A stretch of 64,000 nucleotides of DNA from Carnobacterium_A sp047553015 (GTDB lineage: Bacteria > Bacillota > Bacilli > Lactobacillales > Carnobacteriaceae), in the NCBI RefSeq assembly GCF_047553015.1, contig NZ_CP180212.1, positions 682,001-746,000 of the forward strand, read 5' to 3'. Under the pieces are notes generated by a model, which did not search any database, was not told the origin of the DNA, and worked only from the letters and a program-made list of their open reading frames with translations. A program made the position numbers and the translations under genes. The stretch's first letter is position 1. Every line of letters starts with the position of its first letter. Below are positions 51,168-60,689 of the stretch, piece after piece.

Positions 51168-52550
51168 ATGAAAAATAGTAAACGATATCAAAATACTAAA
51201 GTATTAGTTTTAGGACTAGCTTTAAGTGGTGTGAATGCAGCAAAACTACTCCATTCATTAGGAGCATTAGTAACGGTTAACGATTATAAGAATTTTGACG
51301 AAAATCCTGAAGCACAAGAATTGTTAGAATCTGGAATCAGAGTAGTAACAGGCGGACACCCTGTTGAATTACTGGACGAAGATTTTGAATGGATTGTAAA
51401 AAATCCTGGAATTATGTATACTAATCCAATTATTATACGAGCTATTGAAAAAAATATTCCAATTATTACGGAAGTTGAACTTGCTTATGAAGTTTCTGAA
51501 AGTACGTTAGTTGGTATCACAGGAACAAATGGAAAAACAACTACGACAACGATGATTGCAGATATATTAAATAAAAAACGTAAAAAAGGATGGGCTTATG
51601 TTGCTGGAAATATTGGTACTCCAGCTAGTTTAGTAGTTCAAACAGCGACAGTGAATGATGAAATTATTATGGAACTATCTAGTTTTCAATTAATGGGCAT
51701 AACAGAGTTAAGGCCTCATATTGCAATCATCACAAATATTTATTCAGCGCATCTTGATTATCATGGATCAAGAGACGAGTACGTTCAAGCCAAGCTTAAA
51801 ATCACCGAAAACCAAACTGAATCTGACTATTTAATTATCAATTGGGATCAACCAGAGTTGAGAGAACTTACGAAAGTAAGTAAAGCACAAATTATCCCTT
51901 TTTCACGCTTGGAACAAGTAGAAAATGGTGTTTATTTAAAAGATGATGTTATCTATTATCGAAATGAACCAATTATGAACAAAGCCTCTATATTAGTGCC
52001 AGGTGAGCACAACGTTGAGAATGCTATGGCAGCTATTGCAGCTACAAAAATATTGGAACAAAAAAATGGTGAAATTAGAGAATGTCTTGAACAATTTACA
52101 GGAGTAAAACACCGAACTCAGTTTGTAAGAGAGTTTAAGGGGAGACGGTTCTATAATGATTCAAAAGCTACTAATAGCCTGGCTACGAAGAATGCTTTAA
52201 GGGGTTTTAAAGTACCCATTATTTTACTTGCTGGAGGATTAGATAGAGGAAATGATTTTGATGAGCTAATACCTGAATTAAAAAATGTAAAAGTTTTAAT
52301 CGTTTTTGGAGAAACGGCTATAAAGTTAGCTGAAACGGGTAAAAAAGCTGGAATCAAACAAATTAAGTTTGTTCAGAATGTAGAAGCTGCAGTCCCAGTT
52401 GCCTTTGAGTTAAGTGAACCAGAAGAAGTTATTTTATTATCACCAGCTTGTGCAAGTTGGGATCAGTACAGAAGTTTTGAAGTCCGTGGAGATGCGTTTA
52501 TCGACTCAATTGATCAATTAGTCAGTGAAATAAACATAGAGGAGGAGTAG
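51168..52550 (+). CDS. murD: UDP-MurNAc-L-alanine:D-glutamate ligase MurD
   Basis: A 460-aa cytoplasmic ligase. It has an N-terminal Rossmann domain (LVLGLALSGVNAAKLL), ATP motif GITGTNGKTTTTTMIADIL, NIYSAHLDYHGS, EHNVENAMAAIAA, FYNDSKATNSLATKNAL and the C-terminal LLSPACASWDQYRSFEVRGD. All are MurD hallmarks. GAAAGAGGT precedes the ATG; the 67-base gap after mraY has no terminator. Confidence 0.97.
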   Translation: MKNSKRYQNTKVLVLGLALSGVNAAKLLHSLGALVTVNDYKNFDENPEAQELLESGIRVVTGGHPVELLDEDFEWIVKNPGIMYTNPIIIRAIEKNIPIITEVELAYEVSESTLVGITGTNGKTTTTTMIADILNKKRKKGWAYVAGNIGTPASLVVQTATVNDEIIMELSSFQLMGITELRPHIAIITNIYSAHLDYHGSRDEYVQAKLKITENQTESDYLIINWDQPELRELTKVSKAQIIPFSRLEQVENGVYLKDDVIYYRNEPIMNKASILVPGEHNVENAMAAIAATKILEQKNGEIRECLEQFTGVKHRTQFVREFKGRRFYNDSKATNSLATKNALRGFKVPIILLAGGLDRGNDFDELIPELKNVKVLIVFGETAIKLAETGKKAGIKQIKFVQNVEAAVPVAFELSEPEEVILLSPACASWDQYRSFEVRGDAFIDSIDQLVSEINIEEE

Positions 52551-52571
52551 GCCGATTGGTCTGATATAAAA

Positions 52572-53672
52572 ATGAAAATTATATTATCTGGTGGCGGTAC
52601 AGGTGGGCATATTTATCCTGCTTTAGCTCTAATTAAAAGAATGAAGCAGTTAGATCCTTCTACTGAAGTACTGTATATTGGTACAGAAAAGGGATTAGAA
52701 AGTAAAATTGTTAGAAACGCAGGGATTTCATTTAAATCGATAGAAATTCAAGGATTCAAACGTTCTCTTTCAATCAGTAATTTTAAAACAATTCAATTAT
52801 TTATTACAAGTATTCAAAAATCAAAAAAATTAATTAAAGAGTTCCAACCAGATGTTGTTATCGGGACAGGAGGCTATGTTTGTGCGCCAGTTATTTATGC
52901 AGCATCAAAATTGACTATACCAACAATTATTCATGAGCAAAATAGCGTAGCTGGTGTTACAAATAAATTTTTAGCACGCTATGTCACAAAAATAGCCGTC
53001 TGCTTTGAAGAAGCTAAAAATGAATTTAGTAACTACTCAGAAAAAGTTAATTATACAGGTAATCCAAGAGCACAAGAAGTAGTAGGTGCAAAACCATCTC
53101 CTATTTTAGAAGACTACCAGTTGATTGCTAATCAGCCAACTGTTTTAATTTTTGGTGGAAGTCGTGGTGCTAAAATTCTAAATAAAGCTTTTCTTGAGGC
53201 TTTGTCAAGATTAAAAAATAGAGAGTATCAGGTATTATTCGCAACAGGAGAGATACATTACGAGTCACTAAAAAAACAAGCTGAACCATTTTTAAAAAAT
53301 AGTTCATCAATCTCAGTTGTCCCTTATATCGAAAATATGCCTGCAGTCTTCGCGAACGTTGAGCTAGTAGTATCTAGAAGTGGAGCTACGACATTAGCAG
53401 AACTAACAGCTTTAGGGTTACCAAGTATTTTAGTTCCTAGTCCTTATGTTACTAATGACCATCAAACTAGAAATGCTGAAAGTTTAACCAAACGTGGGGC
53501 AGCAAAAATGATAGCTGAAAGCCAATTGAACGGAGAAAGTCTCATAGAATCAATTGATGAGCTAATGTTGAATAAAGAGTTAAGAAAAAATATGGCAGAT
53601 GCTGCTAAAAAATTAGGATTACCAGAAGCTGCCGACGATTTAATTCAACTAATAAAAGAGATTACGGATTAA
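52572..53672 (+). CDS. murG: MurG, lipid II-forming GlcNAc transferase
   Basis: A 366-aa peripheral membrane GT28 glycosyltransferase. SGGGTGGHIYPALALI (G-loop), VIGTGGYVCAP, HEQNSVAGVTNKFLAR, IFGGSRGAKILNK and SRSGATTLAELTALGLPSI are diagnostic. GGAGGAG lies 23 bases before the ATG; the nearer sequence is poor, so translation may depend on read-through from murD. ftsW, usual near here in many bacteria, is absent. Confidence 0.97.
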   Translation: MKIILSGGGTGGHIYPALALIKRMKQLDPSTEVLYIGTEKGLESKIVRNAGISFKSIEIQGFKRSLSISNFKTIQLFITSIQKSKKLIKEFQPDVVIGTGGYVCAPVIYAASKLTIPTIIHEQNSVAGVTNKFLARYVTKIAVCFEEAKNEFSNYSEKVNYTGNPRAQEVVGAKPSPILEDYQLIANQPTVLIFGGSRGAKILNKAFLEALSRLKNREYQVLFATGEIHYESLKKQAEPFLKNSSSISVVPYIENMPAVFANVELVVSRSGATTLAELTALGLPSILVPSPYVTNDHQTRNAESLTKRGAAKMIAESQLNGESLIESIDELMLNKELRKNMADAAKKLGLPEAADDLIQLIKEITD

Positions 53673-53693
53673 AAAATAAAGAGAGGAGAGCAC

Positions 53694-54554
53694 ATGATAA
53701 AAAAAAGAGATTCAGCCTCAAAAAATAAAAAATTTTTTATGCTCTCCTCATCTTTAAAAAATAAGTTACTTGAGAAAAAAAGAAAACAAACTACAGGAGA
53801 AAAATTACCTAAATTAAAAAAAACACCTCATCAGAAAATGAAACAGCGATTAGCTTTAATACTTTTGTTATTTTCATTTGCAATTTTAACGGTTGTTTAT
53901 TTTATCTCTCCGCTAAGTAAAGTTGAAAAAATTAGTGTTAGTGGAGCTAACGAAGTCACCGAACAATCCGTTATTAATGCTAGTCAAATTAAATCTGGAG
54001 AATCACTGTGGAAAACGTTCTTTTCAAGAAAAGAAAAAGAACAATTTATAAAGAAGCAATTATCCCAAGTGAAATCAATGGATTTAAAGTTTGATAGTAT
54101 GAACTCATACGAATTAGCTATAACAGAATACAAAACTGTAGCTTATCTGGAGAAAAAAGATACTTATTATAATATCTTAGAGAACGGAAAAATTGTAAAT
54201 GAAAGCAGAAAAGTTTCGATAGGCAATCAGCCTATCTTTGTAAATTTTAAAGAGGGTAAAGTATTAAACGATATGATTAAACAATATGATAAATTAAAAG
54301 AAAACATTCATAATAGCATCTCAGAAATTGAATACACACCAAGTAAAACAGATGCCTATTTAATAAAAATATATATGAATGATGGGAATCAAGTCATTGC
54401 ATCCATTACTTCTTTTTCTGAGAAAATGGCTTATTATCCAGATATTGTTCAAAAAATTGGTGATGAAAATGGGATTATTAATATAGAAGTTGGTATTTAT
54501 TTCTTTCCTTTCGAATCTGTCACACCAGAAATAAGCGAGAATAAACCTGAATAA
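53694..54554 (+). CDS. divIB: Cell division protein DivIB/FtsQ
   Basis: A 286-aa bitopic protein with a long, highly basic cytoplasmic tail (about residues 1-55), one membrane helix (about 56-76) and an extracellular POTRA domain beginning SPLSKVEKISVSGANEVTEQSV. The beta domain follows and includes FVNFKEGKVLN. It stabilises FtsL/DivIC at the septum. GAGAGGAGAG precedes the ATG. It is the last gene before a 488-base gap. Confidence 0.92.
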   Translation: MIKKRDSASKNKKFFMLSSSLKNKLLEKKRKQTTGEKLPKLKKTPHQKMKQRLALILLLFSFAILTVVYFISPLSKVEKISVSGANEVTEQSVINASQIKSGESLWKTFFSRKEKEQFIKKQLSQVKSMDLKFDSMNSYELAITEYKTVAYLEKKDTYYNILENGKIVNESRKVSIGNQPIFVNFKEGKVLNDMIKQYDKLKENIHNSISEIEYTPSKTDAYLIKIYMNDGNQVIASITSFSEKMAYYPDIVQKIGDENGIINIEVGIYFFPFESVTPEISENKPE

Positions 54555-55042
54555 CTATTAAATCAGTAACTTATTTACAAGATAAATTTCTTATTGCAAT
54601 AAGACTATTAACTTAAAAAATAGAGTTCATTCTATCTGGATTAGATGTTTGCTAATAGACAAAAGTTATCTTCTAGCAACGCTTACTTCCTAGAATGAAT
54701 TGAAAGAACGAGGAACTCAATTCAAGAAGGCTTCTTCCGTTAGTTACTTTAATAAAAATAGCAGTAATGAGATTAGAAAAAACCCTATATGATAAGGTTT
54801 TCTAAGAGTTCAACTCAACATAAATTAACCATTATACAAAAAATAACAGTCTTTTTTATATAATAATTAAAGAAATTAATGGCCTGGAATAAATAAGACA
54901 AATAAACACCTAAATAAAGTGAATAAGATTTAAGAATACCATTAAAAACTTCGTAAATTAAGTGTTACTATGGTAAAATTAGTGGTAAGTACTATAAAAT
55001 TTAATTTAAAACTGGAAATGAAGTATAAGGAGGTTTCAATGA
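54555..55042 (+). other. Long AT-rich intergenic leader of ftsAZ with multiple hairpins
   Basis: No reading frame of note. Several inverted repeats are visible: an 11-bp stem 54624-54634/54691-54701 enclosing TTGCTA/TAGCAA (54649-54679); GAATTGA/TCAATTC (54697-54723), which overlaps the first stem and would exclude it; AAGAA/TTCTT (54724-54736); TTAGAAAA..CC/GGTTTTCTAA (54773-54805); GAGTT/AACTC (54806-54816). TATAAT at 54860-54865 and TAAAAT near 54974 are possible -10 elements. The ftsA SD AAGGAGG ends the region. Function unknown. Confidence 0.5.
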
Positions 55043-56359
55043 ATGAAAAATACTGGAATGTATGTGAGTCTAGATATTGGAACCACTTCAATAAAAGTTG
55101 TCGTTGCTGAATTTATTAACGGTGAAATGAATATTATTGGAGTAGGAAATGAAAAATCAGGAGGCTTAAGCCGTGGAATTATCGTTGATATTGATAAAAC
55201 AGTTGACTCAATTAAAAAAGCCATTAAACAGGCAGAACAAAAAGCAAATGTTGAAATTTATAACGTAATTGTTGGTATTCCAGCAAATAATATTGAAATT
55301 GAACCTTGCCAAGGTATGATTGCTATTTCAGGTGAAAATAAAGAAATAGTAAAAGAGGATGTATGCAATGTGCTTTCCGCTGCTATGGTTAGATCTGTTC
55401 CACCAGAAAAGGAAATTTTAGCCATCTTACCAGAAGAGTTCATTGTCGACGGTTTTGACGGAATTAAAGATCCTCGTGGAATGATTGGTGTCAGGCTAGA
55501 AATGCATGCAACTATGATCACAGGGCCAAAAACAATTATTCACAACACGAAAAAATGTGTAGAAAAAGCTGGACTTCAGATTGAAGATATTGTATTACAA
55601 CCACTAGCTACAAGCAGTGTCGCTATGTCTAAAGGAGAAAGTGATTTTGGCACCATTTTAATTGATATGGGTGGCGGACAAACAACAGTATCTGTTATGC
55701 ATGATAACCAATTAAAATTCGCGTATGTCAATCAAGAAGGCGGAGAATATGTGACAAAAGATATCTCAGTTGTCTTGAACACGTCTTCTGAAAATGCTGA
55801 AAGAATTAAACGAGATTATGGGTATGCACTACCAGAAGAAGCCTCACCTGATGAAGAATTTCCGGTTGATGTTATTGGGCAAAGTAAACCTGTAAATATT
55901 GACGAACAATATTTATCAGAAATTATTGAAGCACGATTGGTTCAAATCTTTGAAAAAATTAAAAATAAATTAGATGTTGTGGAAGCGCGTGATTTGCCAG
56001 GTGGAATTATATTAACTGGTGGGGCAGCAGCAATACCTGGGATTATTGGGTTAGCAGAAGATATTTTTGAAGTCAATGTTAAACTTTATGTTCCTGATCA
56101 GATGGGAATGCGCTACCCAACATTCACAACTAGCATTGGCTTGGTACATTATGAGTCACAGTTAGATGAAATCCATCAAATTATAAAGAACTATTCATTA
56201 AATCAAAGAGTCTATGATGAAAACAGCAATACGCTGAATAAGAATGAATCTTTAGAATACGAAGAACAAGAACAGTACTACAAGGATAAACCAAAAAAAC
56301 AAAAAGAAGATACTCTAAGTTATAAAGCTAAGAATTTTTTCTTTAATTTCTTTGATTAG
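55043..56359 (+). CDS. ftsA: Cell division protein FtsA
   Basis: A 438-aa actin-like ATPase tethering FtsZ to the membrane. The phosphate-1 motif is SLDIGTTSIKVVV, the second ATPase segment LIDMGGGQTTVSVM, and TGGAAAIPG near the C-terminal core. SHS2 subdomain residues lie around 85-165. A C-terminal amphipathic helix (SYKAKNFFFNFFD) is the membrane anchor. AAGGAGG precedes the ATG at 55043; another ATG four bases earlier is out of frame. Confidence 0.96.
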   Translation: MKNTGMYVSLDIGTTSIKVVVAEFINGEMNIIGVGNEKSGGLSRGIIVDIDKTVDSIKKAIKQAEQKANVEIYNVIVGIPANNIEIEPCQGMIAISGENKEIVKEDVCNVLSAAMVRSVPPEKEILAILPEEFIVDGFDGIKDPRGMIGVRLEMHATMITGPKTIIHNTKKCVEKAGLQIEDIVLQPLATSSVAMSKGESDFGTILIDMGGGQTTVSVMHDNQLKFAYVNQEGGEYVTKDISVVLNTSSENAERIKRDYGYALPEEASPDEEFPVDVIGQSKPVNIDEQYLSEIIEARLVQIFEKIKNKLDVVEARDLPGGIILTGGAAAIPGIIGLAEDIFEVNVKLYVPDQMGMRYPTFTTSIGLVHYESQLDEIHQIIKNYSLNQRVYDENSNTLNKNESLEYEEQEQYYKDKPKKQKEDTLSYKAKNFFFNFFD

Positions 56360-56392
56360 ATATACCAGATTGTGTGAGTAGGAGGAAATAAA

Positions 56393-57658
56393 ATGGATTT
56401 AGAATTTGATACGAACTTGATGAATAATGGAGCAGTTATAAAAGTAATCGGTGTTGGTGGAGCAGGAAACAATGCTGTTAATCGTATGATTGATGAGGAT
56501 GTTAAAGGTGTCGAGTTTATCGTAGCGAATACGGATGTTCAAGCGTTAGCAGGATCAAATGCAGAGGTTAAAATACAGTTAGGACCTAAATTGACTCGAG
56601 GGCTTGGAGCGGGTGCTAATCCTGAAATTGGGCGTAAAGCAGCTGAGGAAAGTGAAGAGCAAATTTCTGATGCTTTAAGAGGAGCGGATATGGTTTTTGT
56701 TACCGCTGGAATGGGCGGAGGAACGGGTACCGGAGCTGCTGCTATTGTTGCTCGTATTGCAAAAGAACAAGGTGCCTTAACAGTAGGAGTCATTACTCGA
56801 CCATTTACTTTTGAAGGACCTAAACGTGGTCGTTTTGCTGCTGAAGGTGTTGCGCAAATGAAAGAGCATGTAGATACTTTAGTTATTATCTCTAATAATC
56901 GTCTGTTAGAGATTGTTGATAAAAAGACACCTATGCTTGAAGCCTTTCATGAAGCGGATAATGTATTGCGTCAAGGGGTACAGGGAATATCGGACTTAAT
57001 TACAGCACCTGGATATGTAAACTTAGATTTTGCAGACGTTAAAACAGTCATGGAAAATCAAGGATCAGCGCTAATGGGAATTGGTATGGCTAGTGGTGAA
57101 AATAGAACGGCTGAAGCTACGAAAAAAGCTATTTCTTCACCCTTGTTAGAAGTTTCTATTGATGGAGCAGAGTCAGTTTTATTAAATATTACTGGTGGTT
57201 CGGATTTAACTTTATTTGAAGCACAAGATGCTTCTGATATTGTTTCTTCGGCTTCTACAACAGAAGTAAATATTATTTTTGGAACGTCTATTAACGAGAA
57301 TTTAGGAGACGAAGTAATTGTAACAGTTATTGCTACGGGGATTGACTCAAACAAAAAAGTAGATGTTCAACCAAAATCATCAGGAAGAAGTAGAAGTACG
57401 GACTCGAATGATTCAGCTAAGCGTGGAGAAGGGCCGCAGTCAAAAAAGGCTAAAGATCCATTTGGTGACTGGGATATTCGCAAAGAGCCAAATGTTCGTG
57501 ATCAAAGTAGTTCTCATTCATCAACAGATACTGATTCTGAAAAAGAACGATCTGAGTTTGATTTTTTCAAACGTGAAGAAAAACACGAACGTGGGTATAA
57601 ATCAGAAGAGGACAATAATATTGACACTCCACCATTTTTTAGAAGACGTCGTAAATAA
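56393..57658 (+). CDS. ftsZ: Cell division protein FtsZ
   Basis: A 421-aa tubulin-like GTPase forming the division ring. VIGVGGAGNNAVNRM, the tubulin signature GGGTGTGAA, and NLDFADVKTVM (catalytic T7 loop region) are intact. A charged, serine-rich linker of about 85 residues leads to the conserved C-terminal peptide DTPPFFRRRRK, which binds FtsA and SepF. GGAGG precedes the ATG, 33 bases after ftsA. ylmE begins five bases after its stop. Confidence 0.98.
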   Translation: MDLEFDTNLMNNGAVIKVIGVGGAGNNAVNRMIDEDVKGVEFIVANTDVQALAGSNAEVKIQLGPKLTRGLGAGANPEIGRKAAEESEEQISDALRGADMVFVTAGMGGGTGTGAAAIVARIAKEQGALTVGVITRPFTFEGPKRGRFAAEGVAQMKEHVDTLVIISNNRLLEIVDKKTPMLEAFHEADNVLRQGVQGISDLITAPGYVNLDFADVKTVMENQGSALMGIGMASGENRTAEATKKAISSPLLEVSIDGAESVLLNITGGSDLTLFEAQDASDIVSSASTTEVNIIFGTSINENLGDEVIVTVIATGIDSNKKVDVQPKSSGRSRSTDSNDSAKRGEGPQSKKAKDPFGDWDIRKEPNVRDQSSSHSSTDTDSEKERSEFDFFKREEKHERGYKSEEDNNIDTPPFFRRRRK

Positions 57659-57663
57659 ATAAG

Positions 57664-58341
57664 ATGATAAATATAAAAGATAATGTTCTCCAGTTTGAAG
57701 AAGAACTTAATTATTCTTTGAATAAAGAGAAACGAAAAAAAACAAGCGTTAAAGTTGTTGCAGTAACAAAAAATAGATCGGTTCAGCTAACAAAAGAACT
57801 AGTCCAACAAGGTTTTTATCATTTAGCGGAAAATCGTCCTGAAGGATTGCTTGAAAAACAGAATGAATTAAACAATGAAACGATTATTTGGCATTTCATT
57901 GGAAATTTACAAACAAGAAAAGTAAAAAAAATCATAAATGAGATTGATTTTTTACATTCTCTTGACCGCTTATCTCTAGCAAAAGAAATAAACAAACGAG
58001 CAGAAGATAGTGTGCGCTGTTTTGTACAGGTTAATGTCAGCGGAGAAGACTCTAAAAGTGGAATTCATCCTGACCAATTAGAAGAATTTATTTTGCAATT
58101 AGGTGACTATCCTAAAATTAGCATTGTTGGCTTAATGACGATGGCGCCATTGACGGATGATGAAAATAGAATAAGGACTGTTTTTTCAACATTAAGAATT
58201 TTCCAAGAAGAGATAGCGAAAAAAAACCTGCCTTATGCTCCTTGTACAGAGCTCAGCATGGGGATGAGCGGAGACTACCAAATTGCTATTGAAGAAGGAG
58301 CAACTTATATTCGAATAGGTAGCTTGTTTTTTCAAGACTAG
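57664..58341 (+). CDS. ylmE: YggS/YlmE family pyridoxal-phosphate homeostasis protein
   Basis: A 225-aa cytoplasmic PLP-binding TIM-barrel protein (PLPHP). VKVVAVTKNRSVQLTKELV carries the PLP lysine. WHFIGNLQTRKVKKI, FVQVNVSGEDSKSGI, GLMTMAP and LSMGMSGDYQIAIEEGATYIRIGS are family motifs. It has no recognisable SD; the start lies five bases after the ftsZ stop, so coupled translation is likely. Same order as in B. subtilis and streptococci. Confidence 0.93.
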   Translation: MINIKDNVLQFEEELNYSLNKEKRKKTSVKVVAVTKNRSVQLTKELVQQGFYHLAENRPEGLLEKQNELNNETIIWHFIGNLQTRKVKKIINEIDFLHSLDRLSLAKEINKRAEDSVRCFVQVNVSGEDSKSGIHPDQLEEFILQLGDYPKISIVGLMTMAPLTDDENRIRTVFSTLRIFQEEIAKKNLPYAPCTELSMGMSGDYQIAIEEGATYIRIGSLFFQD

Positions 58342-58382
58342 CGACTAGTGGTAGTGCTATTTATTCATTAAGGAGGTTTAAA

Positions 58383-58859
58383 ATGGGAAAAAAGAACGTA
58401 TTTAGCCGTTTTTTTGAATTATATGAAGAAGATGAATTTGAATCTACACATCAAGAAGACCTATCATCTTCTAAAAATATGAAATTCAGAACGCCACAGG
58501 ATAAAGATAAAAGTACTCCTCTTATTAATACTAAGCGAGAAAAAGCAACCAATAAAGTTATTTCGTTTAAACAACAAACTTCAACAAAGCAAGCTAAAAT
58601 TACAATTGTTGAACCTCGTGTGTACTCAGAAGTGCAAGAGATAGCAGATATTCTATTGAGAGAAGAGTCAGTTGTGTTAAACTTCCTTCGAATGGATGAA
58701 GAACAAGCTAAAAGAATTGTAGATTTTTTAACAGGTACTGTGTATGCTTTGGGTGGAGATATTCAGCGAATCGGCAATGAAATATTTTTATGTACTCCTG
58801 AAAATGTGAGCATAGATAGTGCGCTAACGGATAGTATGCGTGAAAAAAATTTACACTAG
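58383..58859 (+). CDS. sepF: SepF, FtsZ-associated division protein
   Basis: A 158-aa protein. The N-terminal amphipathic segment (FSRFFELYEEDEF) binds membrane, a charged linker covers about 25-75, and the C-terminal SepF domain includes VEPRVYSEVQEIADILLREESVVLN-type sequence and RIVDFLTGTVYALGGDIQRIG. AAGGAGG precedes the ATG. Confidence 0.94.
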   Translation: MGKKNVFSRFFELYEEDEFESTHQEDLSSSKNMKFRTPQDKDKSTPLINTKREKATNKVISFKQQTSTKQAKITIVEPRVYSEVQEIADILLREESVVLNFLRMDEEQAKRIVDFLTGTVYALGGDIQRIGNEIFLCTPENVSIDSALTDSMREKNLH

Positions 58860-58882
58860 AAAAGAGGGATAGTTAAAACGTT

Positions 58883-59173
58883 ATGGATATATTATATTTT
58901 ATTTACCTTATATTATCGAGATTGATACAAGCTTATTCGACTCTTATTATTATTTACATTTTGATGTCTTGGTTTCCGGGAGCCTATCAATCAAAAATCG
59001 GACAAATTATTGTTCGACTTTGTGAACCGTATTTAGGATTTTTCAGACGTTTTATTCCACCAATTGGTATGATTAGCTTTTCTGGAATTGTAGCGATAGT
59101 TGTATTAAATTTAGCTCAAAGAGGATTATTCTCACTTTATCAAATAATTGCAAGAGTAATTTTAGGCTTCTAA
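58883..59173 (+). CDS. ylmG: YggT/YlmG family membrane protein
   Basis: A 96-aa protein with two membrane helices (about residues 3-30 and 66-90). SWFPGAYQSKIGQIIVRLCEPYL and FRRFIPPIGMISFSGIVA are family motifs. The role is not settled; members sit beside sepF and are linked to envelope or nucleoid organisation. It lies 23 bases after sepF. Confidence 0.9.
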   Translation: MDILYFIYLILSRLIQAYSTLIIIYILMSWFPGAYQSKIGQIIVRLCEPYLGFFRRFIPPIGMISFSGIVAIVVLNLAQRGLFSLYQIIARVILGF

Positions 59174-59191
59174 CCGGAGGGAGGTGTTCTG

Positions 59192-59974
59192 ATGATAGAA
59201 AATGTTTATCAACATTTTAGGAAAGAAGAGCGTCCCTTTATTGATCAAGTAACCGGTTGGATTAGAGAATGCGAAGATCAATATACGCCGTATCTAACAA
59301 ACTTTTTAGATCCTAGACAAACTTATATAGTAGAAACAATTGTTGGGAAAAGAAGCGGAATAAAAATTTATTCTTTTGGTGGCTATCAAACAGCTGAAAG
59401 AAACAGATTATATATATGTCCAGAATATTTTATTCCTAAACAAGAAGATTTTGACGTATCCCTTTTTGAAATCCGTTATCCTATTAAATTCACAAAATTA
59501 TCTCACGGAAAAATTCTTGGGACAGTACTTTCAACAGGATTAAAAAGAGATTATTTTGGAGACATTATTTCTGATGGAGAACGGTGGCAATTTTTTATTT
59601 GCGATAGTATGAAGTCATTTGTCCAAATTCAAGTCGAAAAAATAGGGAACGTTACTATAAGATTTGTAGAAAAAACGTATTTGGATATCTTGAAACCAAT
59701 AGATAGCTGGACAATCGTCCAAGAAACAGTATCCTCTATGCGTTTGGATACAATTGTTGCTAGTTTGTTTAATATCTCTAGACAACGGTCAAAACAGATG
59801 ATTGAATCTGGGAAAATTAAATTAAACTGGTCAGAAATCACTCAACCAGATTTCGAATTAGGTGTTTTAGATATTGTTTCCATACGTGGATTTGGTCGCT
59901 TACAGGTTCAGGAGATAGAAGGAAAGACAAAGAAAGATAAATGGCGTATCAAATTTGGAGTCTTGCATAAGTAA
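59192..59974 (+). CDS. ylmH: YlmH, S4-domain RNA-binding protein
   Basis: A 260-aa cytoplasmic protein. The first two thirds form the YlmH domain (FLDPRQTYIVETIVG ... GTVLSTGLKRDYFGDI ... VTIRFVEK-like segments). A C-terminal S4 domain follows (MRLDTIVASLFNISRQRSKQMIESGKIKLNW). B. subtilis YlmH has been linked to rescue of stalled ribosomes. GGAGGGAGGTG precedes the ATG. Confidence 0.92.
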   Translation: MIENVYQHFRKEERPFIDQVTGWIRECEDQYTPYLTNFLDPRQTYIVETIVGKRSGIKIYSFGGYQTAERNRLYICPEYFIPKQEDFDVSLFEIRYPIKFTKLSHGKILGTVLSTGLKRDYFGDIISDGERWQFFICDSMKSFVQIQVEKIGNVTIRFVEKTYLDILKPIDSWTIVQETVSSMRLDTIVASLFNISRQRSKQMIESGKIKLNWSEITQPDFELGVLDIVSIRGFGRLQVQEIEGKTKKDKWRIKFGVLHK

Positions 59975-60052
59975 GGCAATTTAGGTATTCTAGTAGTGGA
60001 TCATTTAATGTCAAATCAAAGATGAAAAAATCAAATGATGGAGGTGTCTTAA

Positions 60053-60679
60053 ATGGTATTAACTCCTTTGGATATACATAACAAAGAGTTTCATGTCAAG
60101 ATGCGTGGATATGATCAAGATGAAGTAAATGATTATTTAGACCAGATTATTAAAGATTATGAAATGGTTTTGAAAGAAAATCGTGAACTAGAGAAAAATT
60201 TGAAATTTTCTGAAGAAAAAGTAACGCATTACAATAATTTACAAGACGCTTTGAATAAATCTATTATTGTTGCTCAGGATGCTGCAGATCGTCTGAAAGA
60301 AAATTCTGTAAAAGAAGCAGAGTTAATTGGTTTAGAAGCAGGAAAAAATGCAGATCGCTTACTAGATGAAGCTGTAGCTAAAGCTAAAGAAATCACTATT
60401 GAAACAGATGAATTAAGAAAGCAAAGTAGAATCTTTAAACAACGATTGCAGCTAATGATTGAGTCTCAATTAGAAATGATAAAAAGTGACGAATGGGAAG
60501 ATATTTTAAAACCTTCGCAAGAAGAAACAGTAGAACTTCCAATTTTAAAAGAACTATTTTCTGAAATAGACTATGATGAAAATCAAAAAGAAATGGCTGA
60601 AATAGCTGACAATGAAGAATGGAAAGATGATGAAAATCAAACAACTGAAGGTACAACACCTGCAATTGAATTGCCATAA
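60053..60679 (+). CDS. divIVA: DivIVA, pole and septum scaffold protein
   Basis: A 208-aa coiled-coil protein that binds curved membrane. The N-terminal lipid-binding domain reads LTPLDIHNKEFHVKMRGYDQ followed by DEVNDYLDQIIKDYE. Two long coiled-coil stretches (about 28-75 and 95-140) and an acidic tail rich in Glu and Asp follow. GGAGGTG precedes the ATG. It is the last gene before the ileS leader. Confidence 0.95.
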   Translation: MVLTPLDIHNKEFHVKMRGYDQDEVNDYLDQIIKDYEMVLKENRELEKNLKFSEEKVTHYNNLQDALNKSIIVAQDAADRLKENSVKEAELIGLEAGKNADRLLDEAVAKAKEITIETDELRKQSRIFKQRLQLMIESQLEMIKSDEWEDILKPSQEETVELPILKELFSEIDYDENQKEMAEIADNEEWKDDENQTTEGTTPAIELP

Positions 60680-60689
60680 GACTTAAGAC

